Part shown: piece by piece, positions 34,755-43,602 of the stretch
Numbering within the stretch: position 1 is the stretch's first letter
Layout: every line of letters begins with the position of its first letter
Assembly: GCA_965369995.1 (NCBI GenBank)
Contig: CBDURO010000003.1
Location: 12,636 to 76,635, forward strand
Length of the DNA stretch: 64,000 nucleotides
Direction of reading: 5' to 3'
DNA from: JAHJCW01 sp965369995
GTDB lineage: Bacteria; Fidelibacterota; Marinisomatia; Marinisomatales; JAHJCW01
The notes under the pieces: model-generated
The model's input: the letters and a program-made list of their open reading frames with translations, nothing else
What the model was told of the DNA's origin: nothing
Database searches by the model: none
Made by a program: the position numbers and the translations under genes

Positions 34755-37094
34755 ATGGCATTCACAAAAGAAATCATCGATTTCTCAAACCTAAACAGGG
34801 ATGAGATTCGCGAGCGCCTTAGTGAATTAAACATACCGCTAACCGTTAATGAAGCTTTAAAAATTCAAAATGATATGCTTGGCAGAGCGCCATCACTTGC
34901 GGAATTGGTATTGTTTTCAATCGAGGGTTCCGAACATTGTTCTTATAAAAGCAGCCGTAATCATTTGAAGCAGTTTATAACAGATGGTCCAAATGTAATA
35001 TTAGGCGCAAAAGAAGATGCAGGTGTCGTTGCTGTTGCAAGCGATAAAGAAGGTCATCGCTATTGTGTAGTTATAAGTCACGAATCACATAATCATCCAT
35101 CACAAATTGTGCCATATGAAGGTGCTGCAACTGGCATTGGCGGAAACGTTCGTGATGTAGCATGTATGGGTGCGGAGGTCATCGCTTTAGGGGACGGTTT
35201 ACGCTTTGGCGATATAAAATCGAGTAAAAGTCTTTGGATTCATGAGGGTGTGGTTGATGGAATTGCCGGCTATGGAAATCCGCTTGGCATTCCCAATATC
35301 GGCGGCGATTTATATTACGATGAGGGATATAACGAAAATTGTTTGGTAACTATTGTGACTCTCGGCATTGTTCGTGAAGATGAAATTTTACATTCTTACG
35401 CTCCAAAAGACGCAGTAGGGCATGACATAATTTTAATCGGCAAGCCGACCGATAACAGCGGTTTTGGAGGGGCAAGTTTTGCTTCACTTGAATTAGAAGA
35501 AGAGAAAAAAGAACAAAACAAGGGTGCTGTTCAAGAGCCTAACGCATTCTTAGAAAGACATATTCTCAAAGCGTCATATTCTTTATTTAAATTGCTAAAA
35601 GATAAAGGGCTTATTGACAAAGTTGGTTTTAAAGATTTGGGTGCCGGTGGTGTGGCTTGTGCAAGTGTAGAACTCGCAGAAACATCCGGATACGGTGCCG
35701 AAATTTGGTTAGATAAAGTACATATAAGTATGGACAATCTACATCCTTCGGTAATTCTTTGTTCAGAAACACAAGAACGGTTTATGTGGATATCACCTCC
35801 CGATATAACTCCAATTGTTTTAAATCATTATAATAAAATATTTGATTTTCCCGGCGTTTCTTCTTTAGCACAGGCACGTATTATCGGAAAAATCCGTGAT
35901 GATAATCAGTATATAGTTCATTATAATAGTGAAGAAATTGTTAACGCTCCCGCTACTGAGGTAACACGTGGGTTTGTATATAACCGTCCTTTTAAAAAGC
36001 CAAAAAATAATTTTTACGAACCACAATTATCTGAACCGAAAGATTACAATAAAATATTATTAGATCTTTTGGAACACGAAAATATCGCATCGCGTGAAGC
36101 GATTTTTGAAACTTATGACAAACAAGTTCAGGGTCGTACAAAAATTGAAGCCGGCAATGCCGATGCCGGCGTAATAGCACCTTTCAACAGTGATAATTAT
36201 CCTGAAGAAATTAGAAACGTTGGAATTGCGTTTTCCACAGACCATAATCCGCGCTACGGCAAAATTGATCCCTATTGGGCAGCGGTTAATGCAGTAGCAG
36301 AATCAATGCGAAATGTAGCAGCAGTTGGTACTACACCGATTGCTATGACAGATTGCCTGTGTTTTGGAAATCCGGAAAAACCGGAACAAATGTGGGAATT
36401 TGCCGAAGCCACACGAGGCGTTGCGGAAGCTTGTAAAAATATACATTTAAAAGAATATCCTAAATCCGCTACGCCAATTGTTGCCGGCAATGTAAGTTTT
36501 TATAATGAAACTAAAAGCGGGGCGATTCCGGCAAGTCCCATCATAAGCTGTACAGGAAAAATTAATAACGTAAACTACGCGATTACTTCAGATTTTAAAA
36601 AACCTGATTCAGAAATATATTTAATTGGTGAACGGAAAAACGAGTGTGGCGGAAGTGTCTATTATTCTCTCTTTAATGAATTAGGAAAAAATTTGCCAAG
36701 GCCATCGTTTAAAGAAGTTGAAACGCAAATTTTTTCTGTTACCAATATAATTGAAAATAAATTAGCTTTGACTGCTCATGATATCAGCGAGGGTGGTATC
36801 GCAGTCGCGATTGCTGAAATGTGTTTTAAAAATACTATCGGATGTGATGTGATTATTCCTGGCCAATTAAGAACCGATACACTACTATTTTCTGAGACCG
36901 GGGGATTCATTTTAGAAATTGCCAAACAAAATTCTATCAAAGTAGAGAAACTTTTAAATAATCATTCTTGTGAATATTTTAAAATTGGCAGGACAATATC
37001 TAATAAAGTAATTAATATCAATAATGTTATTAGTATCGCGATTAGTGAAGCAAAAAACGCATGGCAAAATGGCTTGAGAGATAAGTTATTATGA
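34755..37094 (+). CDS. purL: Phosphoribosylformylglycinamidine synthase, large subunit (small-type PurL)
   Basis: PurL catalyses ATP-dependent amidation of FGAR to FGAM using ammonia from PurQ, with PurS as bridge. At 779 residues it is the small PurL of the PurLQS type, not the 1,300-residue fused enzyme. Seen are SEHCSYKSSRNHLKQF, ESHNHPSQIVPYEGAATGIGG, the GADLGG-like segment GIPNIGGDLYYDE, AGGVACASVELAE and CSETQERFMW, with a second ATPase-like half from ~430. The C-terminal half retains a degenerate nucleotide site region (SFYNETKSGAIPASPI). It overlaps purM by four bases. Confidence 0.96.
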   Translation: MAFTKEIIDFSNLNRDEIRERLSELNIPLTVNEALKIQNDMLGRAPSLAELVLFSIEGSEHCSYKSSRNHLKQFITDGPNVILGAKEDAGVVAVASDKEGHRYCVVISHESHNHPSQIVPYEGAATGIGGNVRDVACMGAEVIALGDGLRFGDIKSSKSLWIHEGVVDGIAGYGNPLGIPNIGGDLYYDEGYNENCLVTIVTLGIVREDEILHSYAPKDAVGHDIILIGKPTDNSGFGGASFASLELEEEKKEQNKGAVQEPNAFLERHILKASYSLFKLLKDKGLIDKVGFKDLGAGGVACASVELAETSGYGAEIWLDKVHISMDNLHPSVILCSETQERFMWISPPDITPIVLNHYNKIFDFPGVSSLAQARIIGKIRDDNQYIVHYNSEEIVNAPATEVTRGFVYNRPFKKPKNNFYEPQLSEPKDYNKILLDLLEHENIASREAIFETYDKQVQGRTKIEAGNADAGVIAPFNSDNYPEEIRNVGIAFSTDHNPRYGKIDPYWAAVNAVAESMRNVAAVGTTPIAMTDCLCFGNPEKPEQMWEFAEATRGVAEACKNIHLKEYPKSATPIVAGNVSFYNETKSGAIPASPIISCTGKINNVNYAITSDFKKPDSEIYLIGERKNECGGSVYYSLFNELGKNLPRPSFKEVETQIFSVTNIIENKLALTAHDISEGGIAVAIAEMCFKNTIGCDVIIPGQLRTDTLLFSETGGFILEIAKQNSIKVEKLLNNHSCEYFKIGRTISNKVININNVISIAISEAKNAWQNGLRDKLL

Positions 37095-38128
37095 AAAAAA
37101 TTGATTATAAATCAGCCGGTGTGGATATTGACGCAGGCAATCAAGCTGTTGTTCTCATTAAAGACTCGGTAAAAAGCACTTTTAATAAGAATGTACTCAC
37201 AGATATTGGAAGTTTTGGTTCCTTGTACAATCTGAAAAATGCAATTGCCAATTATGATCATCCCGTTTTAGTACAAAGCATTGATGGTGTTGGTACCAAA
37301 ACTATTATTGCTCGCAAGATGGAAAAATATAACACCATTGGCATTGATCTTGTAAGTGCATGTTGTAACGACATAATTGTTATGGGAGCGCATCCGTTGA
37401 CATTTTTAGATTATATCGCCAACGACAAGTTGAATCCAATGATTATTAAAGAAATTGTTGGTGGGATGGCTGCTGCTTGTCGCGAAAATAATATCGCATT
37501 AGTCGGTGGCGAGACCGCCGAAATGCCTGATACATACCTTTCCGGCGAACATGATTTAGTCGGAGTAATTACGGGAATAGTTGATAAAAAGAATATTATT
37601 GACGGTTCAAAGATCCGTAAAGGTGACGTGGTATTGGGACTACCCTCAACCGGCTTACAAACAAATGGCTATTCTTTAGCAAGAAAACTGTTTTTTGAAG
37701 TAGGGCAGTACAAAGTATATGACACATTGCCCGACCTTGATAAATCAATTGGAGAAACACTTTTAGCGCCATCTTACATTTACAATAATTTTATTCAACT
37801 GCTGTTGAAGGATAAAATCCAAATCAATGGAATGGCGCATATTTCCGGTGGTGGTTTGGTTGAAAATATCCCTAGAATTTTGTCATCCGATTGCGCTATT
37901 GAAATCAAAAAAGACAGTTGGCCTGTTTTACCGGTTTTTAAAGTAATGCAAGAAATCGGCAATATTGATGAAAATGAAATGTATCGAACATTCAATATGG
38001 GAATTGGTATGGTTTTGGTTGTCCCATATACCGTAAAACAAAAAATGTTTTCTATACTCAAGGGAAAGATCGCTGTATATGAAATCGGCAAAATTATTCA
38101 GGGAATACCCAGAGTTACATTCATATAA
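37091..38128 (+). CDS. purM: Phosphoribosylformylglycinamidine cyclo-ligase (AIR synthetase)
   Basis: PurM closes FGAM to aminoimidazole ribonucleotide using ATP. The 345 residues show the family order: YKSAGVDIDAGNQAV at the start, VQSIDGVGTKTIIA, GIDLVSACCNDIIVMGAHPL, LVGGETAEMPDTY, GLPSTGLQTNGYSLAR and AHISGGGLVENIPRIL. It starts within the last codon of purL (ATGA overlap) and ends directly before purQSS, whose product with PurL supplies its substrate. Confidence 0.97.
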   Translation: MKKIDYKSAGVDIDAGNQAVVLIKDSVKSTFNKNVLTDIGSFGSLYNLKNAIANYDHPVLVQSIDGVGTKTIIARKMEKYNTIGIDLVSACCNDIIVMGAHPLTFLDYIANDKLNPMIIKEIVGGMAAACRENNIALVGGETAEMPDTYLSGEHDLVGVITGIVDKKNIIDGSKIRKGDVVLGLPSTGLQTNGYSLARKLFFEVGQYKVYDTLPDLDKSIGETLLAPSYIYNNFIQLLLKDKIQINGMAHISGGGLVENIPRILSSDCAIEIKKDSWPVLPVFKVMQEIGNIDENEMYRTFNMGIGMVLVVPYTVKQKMFSILKGKIAVYEIGKIIQGIPRVTFI

Positions 38129-39403
38129 ATGTTGAATAAATCAATAAAAATAGCCGTTATTCTATTTCCCGGTACTAATACCGAGAGAGAAACATTCATG
38201 GCTGTAAGGCGCGCAGGTATGGAGCCAATTGAATTCTTATGGAATAATGATTATAAGATTTTAGAGAAATGTAGTGGATATATAATTGCCGGAGGATTCT
38301 CTTATGAAGATCGTTCACGAGCAGGTATTATTGCCTCATTAGATCCACTTATGAAAGAAATCCGTAAACAAGCAGAAAAAGGGAAACCTGTTCTGGGTAT
38401 TTGTAATGGAGCTCAAATTTTAGTCGAGTCAGGCATGGTTCCCAGTCTAAAAAACTATCAACTCGGTATAGCACTAACGGATAATAAAAGAACTAAAGAA
38501 GGTCACGTATTGGGTACTGGTTATTATAACAATTGGGCACATTTATTTCTTTCCGTTCCAAGCCGCAGAACTGCTTTCACGCGGCATTTACTGCCGGAAC
38601 AATACATTCACATTCCATTTGCTCATGCTGAAGGTCGTTTCGTAATACCGGAAATGTTGTTAGCGGAATTAATAGAGAATCAACAAACAGTATTCCGCTA
38701 TGGCGATAGCGATGGAAATATCACAGCTGAATTTCCGACAAATCCTAATGGATCAATCTACAATTTAGCAGCGGTATGCAACCCGCAGGGAAACGTGATG
38801 GCACTAATGCCTCATCCCGAGAGGACAGCAAATGGCGATGTAATTTTTACATCAATGCGCGAATACATTGTAGAAAACACCGAACCACAGAATACAGCTC
38901 TTACATATTCTGCAAATAAATACGAGATTAAACCATACAAATCCGATTTAAACTCAATAGAATGGTTCGTTGAGTTAATTATCATTGATAACGAGGCTCT
39001 GTCGGTTCAAAACGCGTTAGACCATTTACAAATACCGGTAACCGTAAGTAAACAAAATTATTGGCAAATTGTTCTGAACTCTGATACTTCACATGAACTA
39101 GAAAATACAATTATCAAATCAGGTGAACTTTTTAATTCAAACAAGGAACGCTTAGTTAAATTTCAGATTCAACCTAAAACTGCTTATTTTCTTGTCCGTC
39201 CAAAGGAAGATTTATTGGGTCGCCAAAAAAAAGAAATCCTTAGACATCACTTTCAAATTAAAAACTTACAAGATATCCAGAGTGGTGTCCTTTGGAAATT
39301 AACTGTCGAAGATGATAATTATAAAGAGACATTGAATACAGCTCTAAAAACAAATATCTTTTTTAATCCATTTTCCCATGATTGCTATGAAATACAAAAA
39401 TAA
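38129..39403 (+). CDS. PurQ glutaminase fused to two tandem PurS-like domains
   Basis: Residues 1-~255 are PurQ, which releases ammonia from glutamine for PurL: Cys92 in LGICNGAQ is the nucleophile, and His229-Pro-Glu231 in MPHPERTA completes the triad. Two ~73-residue segments follow. The last (352-424) matches PurS: AYFLVRPKEDLLGRQKKEIL, then WKLTVEDD and FFNPF...CYEI. The preceding one (278-350) repeats the same beta-alpha-beta-alpha-beta pattern, with W312/W389, a following Asp, an NT-x2-K helix and a FN pair in register. So the protein is PurQ-PurS-PurS. No separate purS exists in the operon. It overlaps purC by 26 bases. Confidence 0.85.
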   Translation: MLNKSIKIAVILFPGTNTERETFMAVRRAGMEPIEFLWNNDYKILEKCSGYIIAGGFSYEDRSRAGIIASLDPLMKEIRKQAEKGKPVLGICNGAQILVESGMVPSLKNYQLGIALTDNKRTKEGHVLGTGYYNNWAHLFLSVPSRRTAFTRHLLPEQYIHIPFAHAEGRFVIPEMLLAELIENQQTVFRYGDSDGNITAEFPTNPNGSIYNLAAVCNPQGNVMALMPHPERTANGDVIFTSMREYIVENTEPQNTALTYSANKYEIKPYKSDLNSIEWFVELIIIDNEALSVQNALDHLQIPVTVSKQNYWQIVLNSDTSHELENTIIKSGELFNSNKERLVKFQIQPKTAYFLVRPKEDLLGRQKKEILRHHFQIKNLQDIQSGVLWKLTVEDDNYKETLNTALKTNIFFNPFSHDCYEIQK

Positions 39404-40364
39404 TTACAGTGAACGAATCCGTAAAGAATTAAATAACTGTATTACAGAAACTAACCTGCCTCTCGGAAAAAAATATCGCGGTAAAGTACGCGATGTTTAC
39501 GATATTGGTGATAGACTAATATTAGTCACAACTGATCGCCAAAGTGCTTTCGATCGCATTTTAGCGGCAATACCATTCAAAGGACAAGTGCTGAATCTTA
39601 CAAGCGCCTGGTGGTTCGAGCAAACCAAACATATTGTAAAAAATCATGTCGTAGCTTTGCCTGATCCCAATGTGATTGTTGCAGAAAAATGCGAAGTATT
39701 TCCAATAGAATTTGTTGTACGTGGATACATAACAGGCTCAACATCAACATCTTTGTGGACAGTATATAAAAACGGCTCCCGAAATTATTGCGGAATAAAT
39801 TTGCCGGAAGGAATGGTCAAAAATCAATTGCTAAGCACTCCTTTGCTTACACCAACAACAAAGGAAAAAGATCATGACAGACCGATTAGCTTAGAAGAAA
39901 TAATTTCCGAAGAATGGATGACTAAAGATGATTGGGAAATAGCAAGTAAAATCGCACTACAATTATTTACTTTTGGACAGAAAAAGGCTCTTGAAAACGG
40001 ATTGATTTTAGTCGACACAAAATATGAATTAGGTCGAGATAGCAATGGAAATATCATCCTTGTTGATGAAATTCACACACCAGATTCAAGCCGTTACTGG
40101 ATTGCCGATACATACGATGACCGTTTCAATAGTGGAAAAGAGCCTCAAAATATTGATAAAGAATTCTTACGTTTATGGTTTGTAGATAATTGCGATCCAT
40201 ATAATGATGAAGTTTTGCCGCCCGCCCCGAAAGATTTAATCATTGAATTATCCCAACGTTATATTTTTCTGTACGAAACAATAACGGGAAATAGATTTAA
40301 ATTTCCTGTGAAAAATTTGTCTGCTCATAAACGATTAATTTCAAATTTAAAGGAATATTTATGA
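39378..40364 (+). CDS. purC: SAICAR synthetase (PurC)
   Basis: PurC joins CAIR and aspartate with ATP. The 328 residues are of the longer SAICAR synthetase type (yeast ADE1-like length). Motifs: GKVRDVYDIGDRLILVTTDRQSAFD (in parts), EFVVRGYITGS, PLLTPTTKEKDHD, GLILVDTKYELG and DEIHTPDSSRYW. Two start choices, ATG 39378 and ATG 39387, both lie inside the end of purQSS; no Shine-Dalgarno decides between them. It overlaps purE by four bases. Confidence 0.96.
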   Translation: MIAMKYKNNYSERIRKELNNCITETNLPLGKKYRGKVRDVYDIGDRLILVTTDRQSAFDRILAAIPFKGQVLNLTSAWWFEQTKHIVKNHVVALPDPNVIVAEKCEVFPIEFVVRGYITGSTSTSLWTVYKNGSRNYCGINLPEGMVKNQLLSTPLLTPTTKEKDHDRPISLEEIISEEWMTKDDWEIASKIALQLFTFGQKKALENGLILVDTKYELGRDSNGNIILVDEIHTPDSSRYWIADTYDDRFNSGKEPQNIDKEFLRLWFVDNCDPYNDEVLPPAPKDLIIELSQRYIFLYETITGNRFKFPVKNLSAHKRLISNLKEYL

Positions 40365-40750
40365 AAGTTGTAATAATAATGGGCTCTGAATCTGACCGGA
40401 GCTTTACTGAAAAGATAACTGATGCACTAGAAAAATACAAAATTAAGTTTGAGATGTACGTTGCTTCCGCTCACAAACAACCTTTAGAAGTATTAAATAT
40501 TATTAAGTCCAATACTGCTAAGAAGGGTGTTGTTTATATCACGATCGCAGGTCGTTCCAATGCTTTATCGGGCTTTGTAGCTGCTAATTCTGAAAAACCT
40601 GTTATAGCCTGTCCGCCATTCAAAGATAAAACCGATATGCTTGTAAATATTCATTCAACATTGCAAATGCCGAGCAACGCTCCCGTTCTAACGATTTTGG
40701 ATCCGGGGAATTGTGCTTTAGCAGTTAAAAGAATCTTAGAAGTGGGATAA
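40361..40750 (+). CDS. purE: Class II PurE (AIR carboxylase using CO2)
   Basis: PurE makes CAIR. The 129 residues carry the class II marks: MGSESD at 7-12, SAHKQP at 36-41 (class I has SAHRTP), AGRSNAL at 63-69 where class I has AGGAAHLPG, and IACPP at 82-86. This form, known from animal PAICS and Treponema denticola, carboxylates AIR directly with CO2, whereas class I enzymes rearrange the N5-CAIR made by PurK. No purK is found in this otherwise complete operon, consistent with the class II call. It starts inside the purC stop (ATGA). Confidence 0.93.
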   Translation: MKVVIIMGSESDRSFTEKITDALEKYKIKFEMYVASAHKQPLEVLNIIKSNTAKKGVVYITIAGRSNALSGFVAANSEKPVIACPPFKDKTDMLVNIHSTLQMPSNAPVLTILDPGNCALAVKRILEVG

Positions 40751-40771
40751 CCACAGAGGATATAAAGAAAA

Positions 40772-42124
40772 ATGTTAAGTAACATATCACCAATTGACGG
40801 ACGCTATGAAAAGGATACTCAGGAATTAAAACTGTTCTTTTCTGAAGAAGCGTTAATTAAATATCGTATAAAAATTGAAATAGAATATTTAATTGCTCTT
40901 TGCAGTGTTGTTCATATCAAAGAACTGAAGCCGTTATCATCCAGAAAAAAAACAGAACTAAGAAATTTCTATAATAAGTTTTCAACTAAGGATGCAAAAC
41001 GCGTTAAAAAAATTGAAGAGAAAACTAACCATGATGTAAAAGCTGTTGAATATTTCATAAGTGAGAAGTTAAAACGTTCGGGGTCAACAAAATTAATTCC
41101 ATGGATTCACTTTGCACTGACATCGGAAGACGTCAATAATCTTGCATATTCCCTTATGTGGCAAGATGGATTAATTCACGTTTATTTCCCAACATTGAAA
41201 AAAGTTATATCCAAACTTAAATCTTTAGCAAAAAAATATAACAGTACCGCAATGCTTGCAATGACTCACGGCCAGCCGGCGACACCAACAACAATAGGTA
41301 AAGAATTGGCTGTATTCTGTAATCGCCTACAAAGACAAACAGCATCTATTCGAGAACACAAACTGCAAGGTAAACTCGGAGGAGCAACAGGTACGTGGGG
41401 AGCTCACATGGCAGCATATCCAAGTGTTGATTGGTTACAATTTACTCAGCGTTTTATAAAATCATTAAAACTTGAACCAAACATAATTACAACACAAATT
41501 GAATCTCATGATTCTATTGTCGAAAGTTATCAATCAATTATCCGTATCAATTCAATCCTGATAGATTTTTGTCAAGATATTTGGGTGTACATTAGTCGTG
41601 GAATTTTCCAACAAAAACGCATTGCTGAGGAAATCGGCTCAAGTACAATGCCACATAAAATCAATCCTATTAACTTTGAAAATGCAGAAGGCAATCTAGG
41701 AATTTCCAATTCGATGCTATCTCATTTTTGTATGAAATTACCAATATCGCGATTGCAGCGTGATTTATCCGATAGTACAGTATTGCGAAATCAGGGTGTA
41801 GCAATGGCTCATTCGCTATTAGCGATTAAAAATATACTTAAAGGGTTAAACCGTTTGACTGTAAATAAAGAGAAGGTAATAGAAGAATTAGATTCTCATT
41901 GGGAAGTGTTAGCTGAAGCGATCCAAACCATCTTACGTAAAAATGGTCAATTTGATGCTTATGAAAAGCTAAAAGAATTAACTCGTGGTGAGAAAATTTC
42001 GCAGGAAACTATTAAGAATTTTATCAATAGCATTAAATTGTCAAAATCAGACAAAGAATATTTACTTAGTCTAACACCAGAAACTTACACAGGATTATCC
42101 TCAAAATTGGCAGGACTGATATAA
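40772..42124 (+). CDS. purB: Adenylosuccinate lyase (E. coli-type)
   Basis: PurB removes fumarate from SAICAR and from adenylosuccinate, serving both IMP and AMP synthesis. The 450 residues follow the E. coli subfamily: SPIDGRYE at the start, EEKTNHDVKAVEYF, HFALTSEDVNN, MTHGQPATPTTIGKE, the lyase signature GSSTMPHKINPINFEN with the flexible-loop Ser, and LPISRLQRDLSDSTVLRN. A short 21-base gap separates it from purE; two bases separate it from purF. Confidence 0.97.
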   Translation: MLSNISPIDGRYEKDTQELKLFFSEEALIKYRIKIEIEYLIALCSVVHIKELKPLSSRKKTELRNFYNKFSTKDAKRVKKIEEKTNHDVKAVEYFISEKLKRSGSTKLIPWIHFALTSEDVNNLAYSLMWQDGLIHVYFPTLKKVISKLKSLAKKYNSTAMLAMTHGQPATPTTIGKELAVFCNRLQRQTASIREHKLQGKLGGATGTWGAHMAAYPSVDWLQFTQRFIKSLKLEPNIITTQIESHDSIVESYQSIIRINSILIDFCQDIWVYISRGIFQQKRIAEEIGSSTMPHKINPINFENAEGNLGISNSMLSHFCMKLPISRLQRDLSDSTVLRNQGVAMAHSLLAIKNILKGLNRLTVNKEKVIEELDSHWEVLAEAIQTILRKNGQFDAYEKLKELTRGEKISQETIKNFINSIKLSKSDKEYLLSLTPETYTGLSSKLAGLI

Positions 42125-42126
42125 TA

Positions 42127-43602
42127 ATGTGTGGTGTAGTAGGAATAATTTCACAAAAGCCTGTTGCCAGCGAATTATACGATAGCTTGATATATCTTCA
42201 ACATCGCGGACAAGACGCGGCGGGGATTATAACATATAACCGCAGATTCCATACCAAAAAAGGCGTTGGTTATGTAAGAGACATTTTTGATGAACAAAAT
42301 ATGCCTCGACTGAAAGGTAATATCGGCATTGGACATACAAGATATCCAACAACCGGTAAATATAATAGGGAAGATGCTCAGCCGGTTTGGACAGGAGTTC
42401 CTTATGGCATCGCAATGGCTCACAATGGTAATCTTGTTAACTATCAAGAACTATTATTAGAATTATCACAAAAGGACGGAAGGCATCTAAATACATCAGT
42501 TGATGTTGAAGTAATTTTGCATGTTTTTGCGAGTAAACTAGAACAATTAAGAAATGCGGACAATAATGGTGACTTTTTCGACCATGTTTGCCAAGCCACA
42601 CAAGAGGTTCACAAAAGAGTTAGCGGGGCTTATTCTGTAATTTGCACAATTATTGGCAAAGGAATGATCGTGTTTCGTGATCCTCATGGAATTCGTCCAT
42701 TAACTAGAGGAGAGCGACTTTCTGCTAACGGAAAAACTGATTACATATTTGCTAGTGAACCTTCCGTATTTTATTCTTTAGGATTTGAGTCAAAATCCGA
42801 CGTTGCCCCGGGAGAAGTAATTTATATCTCAGAAGATGGCCAATATCATTCAAAAATATTATCTTCAAAGAAATTCACTCCCTGTATATTTGAGTATGTT
42901 TATTTTGCTCGACCGGATGCAATCCTCGACGATGTAAGCGTTTATAGATCACGCCTTAGAATGGGGCAAAATTTGGCTAATGCTTGGAAGGCTGAATATC
43001 CTAATGTAACTCCTGATATTATTATACCGGCACCGGCCACATCTAATAATTCCGCATTGGCGATGGCAAATGAATTGGGCGTACGATATTCTGAGGGGTT
43101 ATATAAAAATCCTTTTATCGGTCGCACATTTATAATGCCCGGACAACAAAAACGGAAAAAATCTATTCGTCATAAACTGGTTCCTCTATCATTTGAGATA
43201 AAAGATAAAGATGTAATGATTGTAGATGATAGCATCGTACGCGGGAATACAAGCCAGGAAATTGTTAAAATGGTACGTGACTTTGGCGCTAATAAAATAT
43301 ATTTTGTTTCTGCTTGTCCACCATTAATCAACCCTTGTTTTTATGGTGTTGATATACCAACGCGTTCTGAATTAATTGCGTCGAATATGTCTATCGAAGA
43401 TATTCGTGGACATTTAGATGTAGATATTTTAATGTATCAAGAATTGGATGATTTGATCGAAGCAGTCACAAGAAAAGGTGAGCACGAAATTTACAGACCG
43501 TGCGCTGCCTGCCTTGATGGTAATTATGTCACAGGCGATGTTGATAAAAATAAAATCACTGTACTTGAAAAACAACGTATAAAAGAGCGGAATTCACTAT
43601 GA
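42127..43602 (+). CDS. purF: Amidophosphoribosyltransferase (iron-sulfur type)
   Basis: PurF commits PRPP to purine synthesis by forming phosphoribosylamine. The nucleophile is Cys2 directly after the initiator Met (MCGVVGI), so only Met removal is needed rather than cleavage of a propeptide as in B. subtilis. Glutaminase motifs QHRGQDAAGI and GHTRYPTTG are followed by the phosphoribosyltransferase domain with the PRPP loop VMIVDDSIVRGNTS. Four Cys at 253, 404, 459 and 462 occupy the positions of the B. subtilis [4Fe-4S] ligands (CIFEYVYFARPD, NPCFYG, CAAC). It overlaps purD by four bases. Confidence 0.97.
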   Translation: MCGVVGIISQKPVASELYDSLIYLQHRGQDAAGIITYNRRFHTKKGVGYVRDIFDEQNMPRLKGNIGIGHTRYPTTGKYNREDAQPVWTGVPYGIAMAHNGNLVNYQELLLELSQKDGRHLNTSVDVEVILHVFASKLEQLRNADNNGDFFDHVCQATQEVHKRVSGAYSVICTIIGKGMIVFRDPHGIRPLTRGERLSANGKTDYIFASEPSVFYSLGFESKSDVAPGEVIYISEDGQYHSKILSSKKFTPCIFEYVYFARPDAILDDVSVYRSRLRMGQNLANAWKAEYPNVTPDIIIPAPATSNNSALAMANELGVRYSEGLYKNPFIGRTFIMPGQQKRKKSIRHKLVPLSFEIKDKDVMIVDDSIVRGNTSQEIVKMVRDFGANKIYFVSACPPLINPCFYGVDIPTRSELIASNMSIEDIRGHLDVDILMYQELDDLIEAVTRKGEHEIYRPCAACLDGNYVTGDVDKNKITVLEKQRIKERNSL

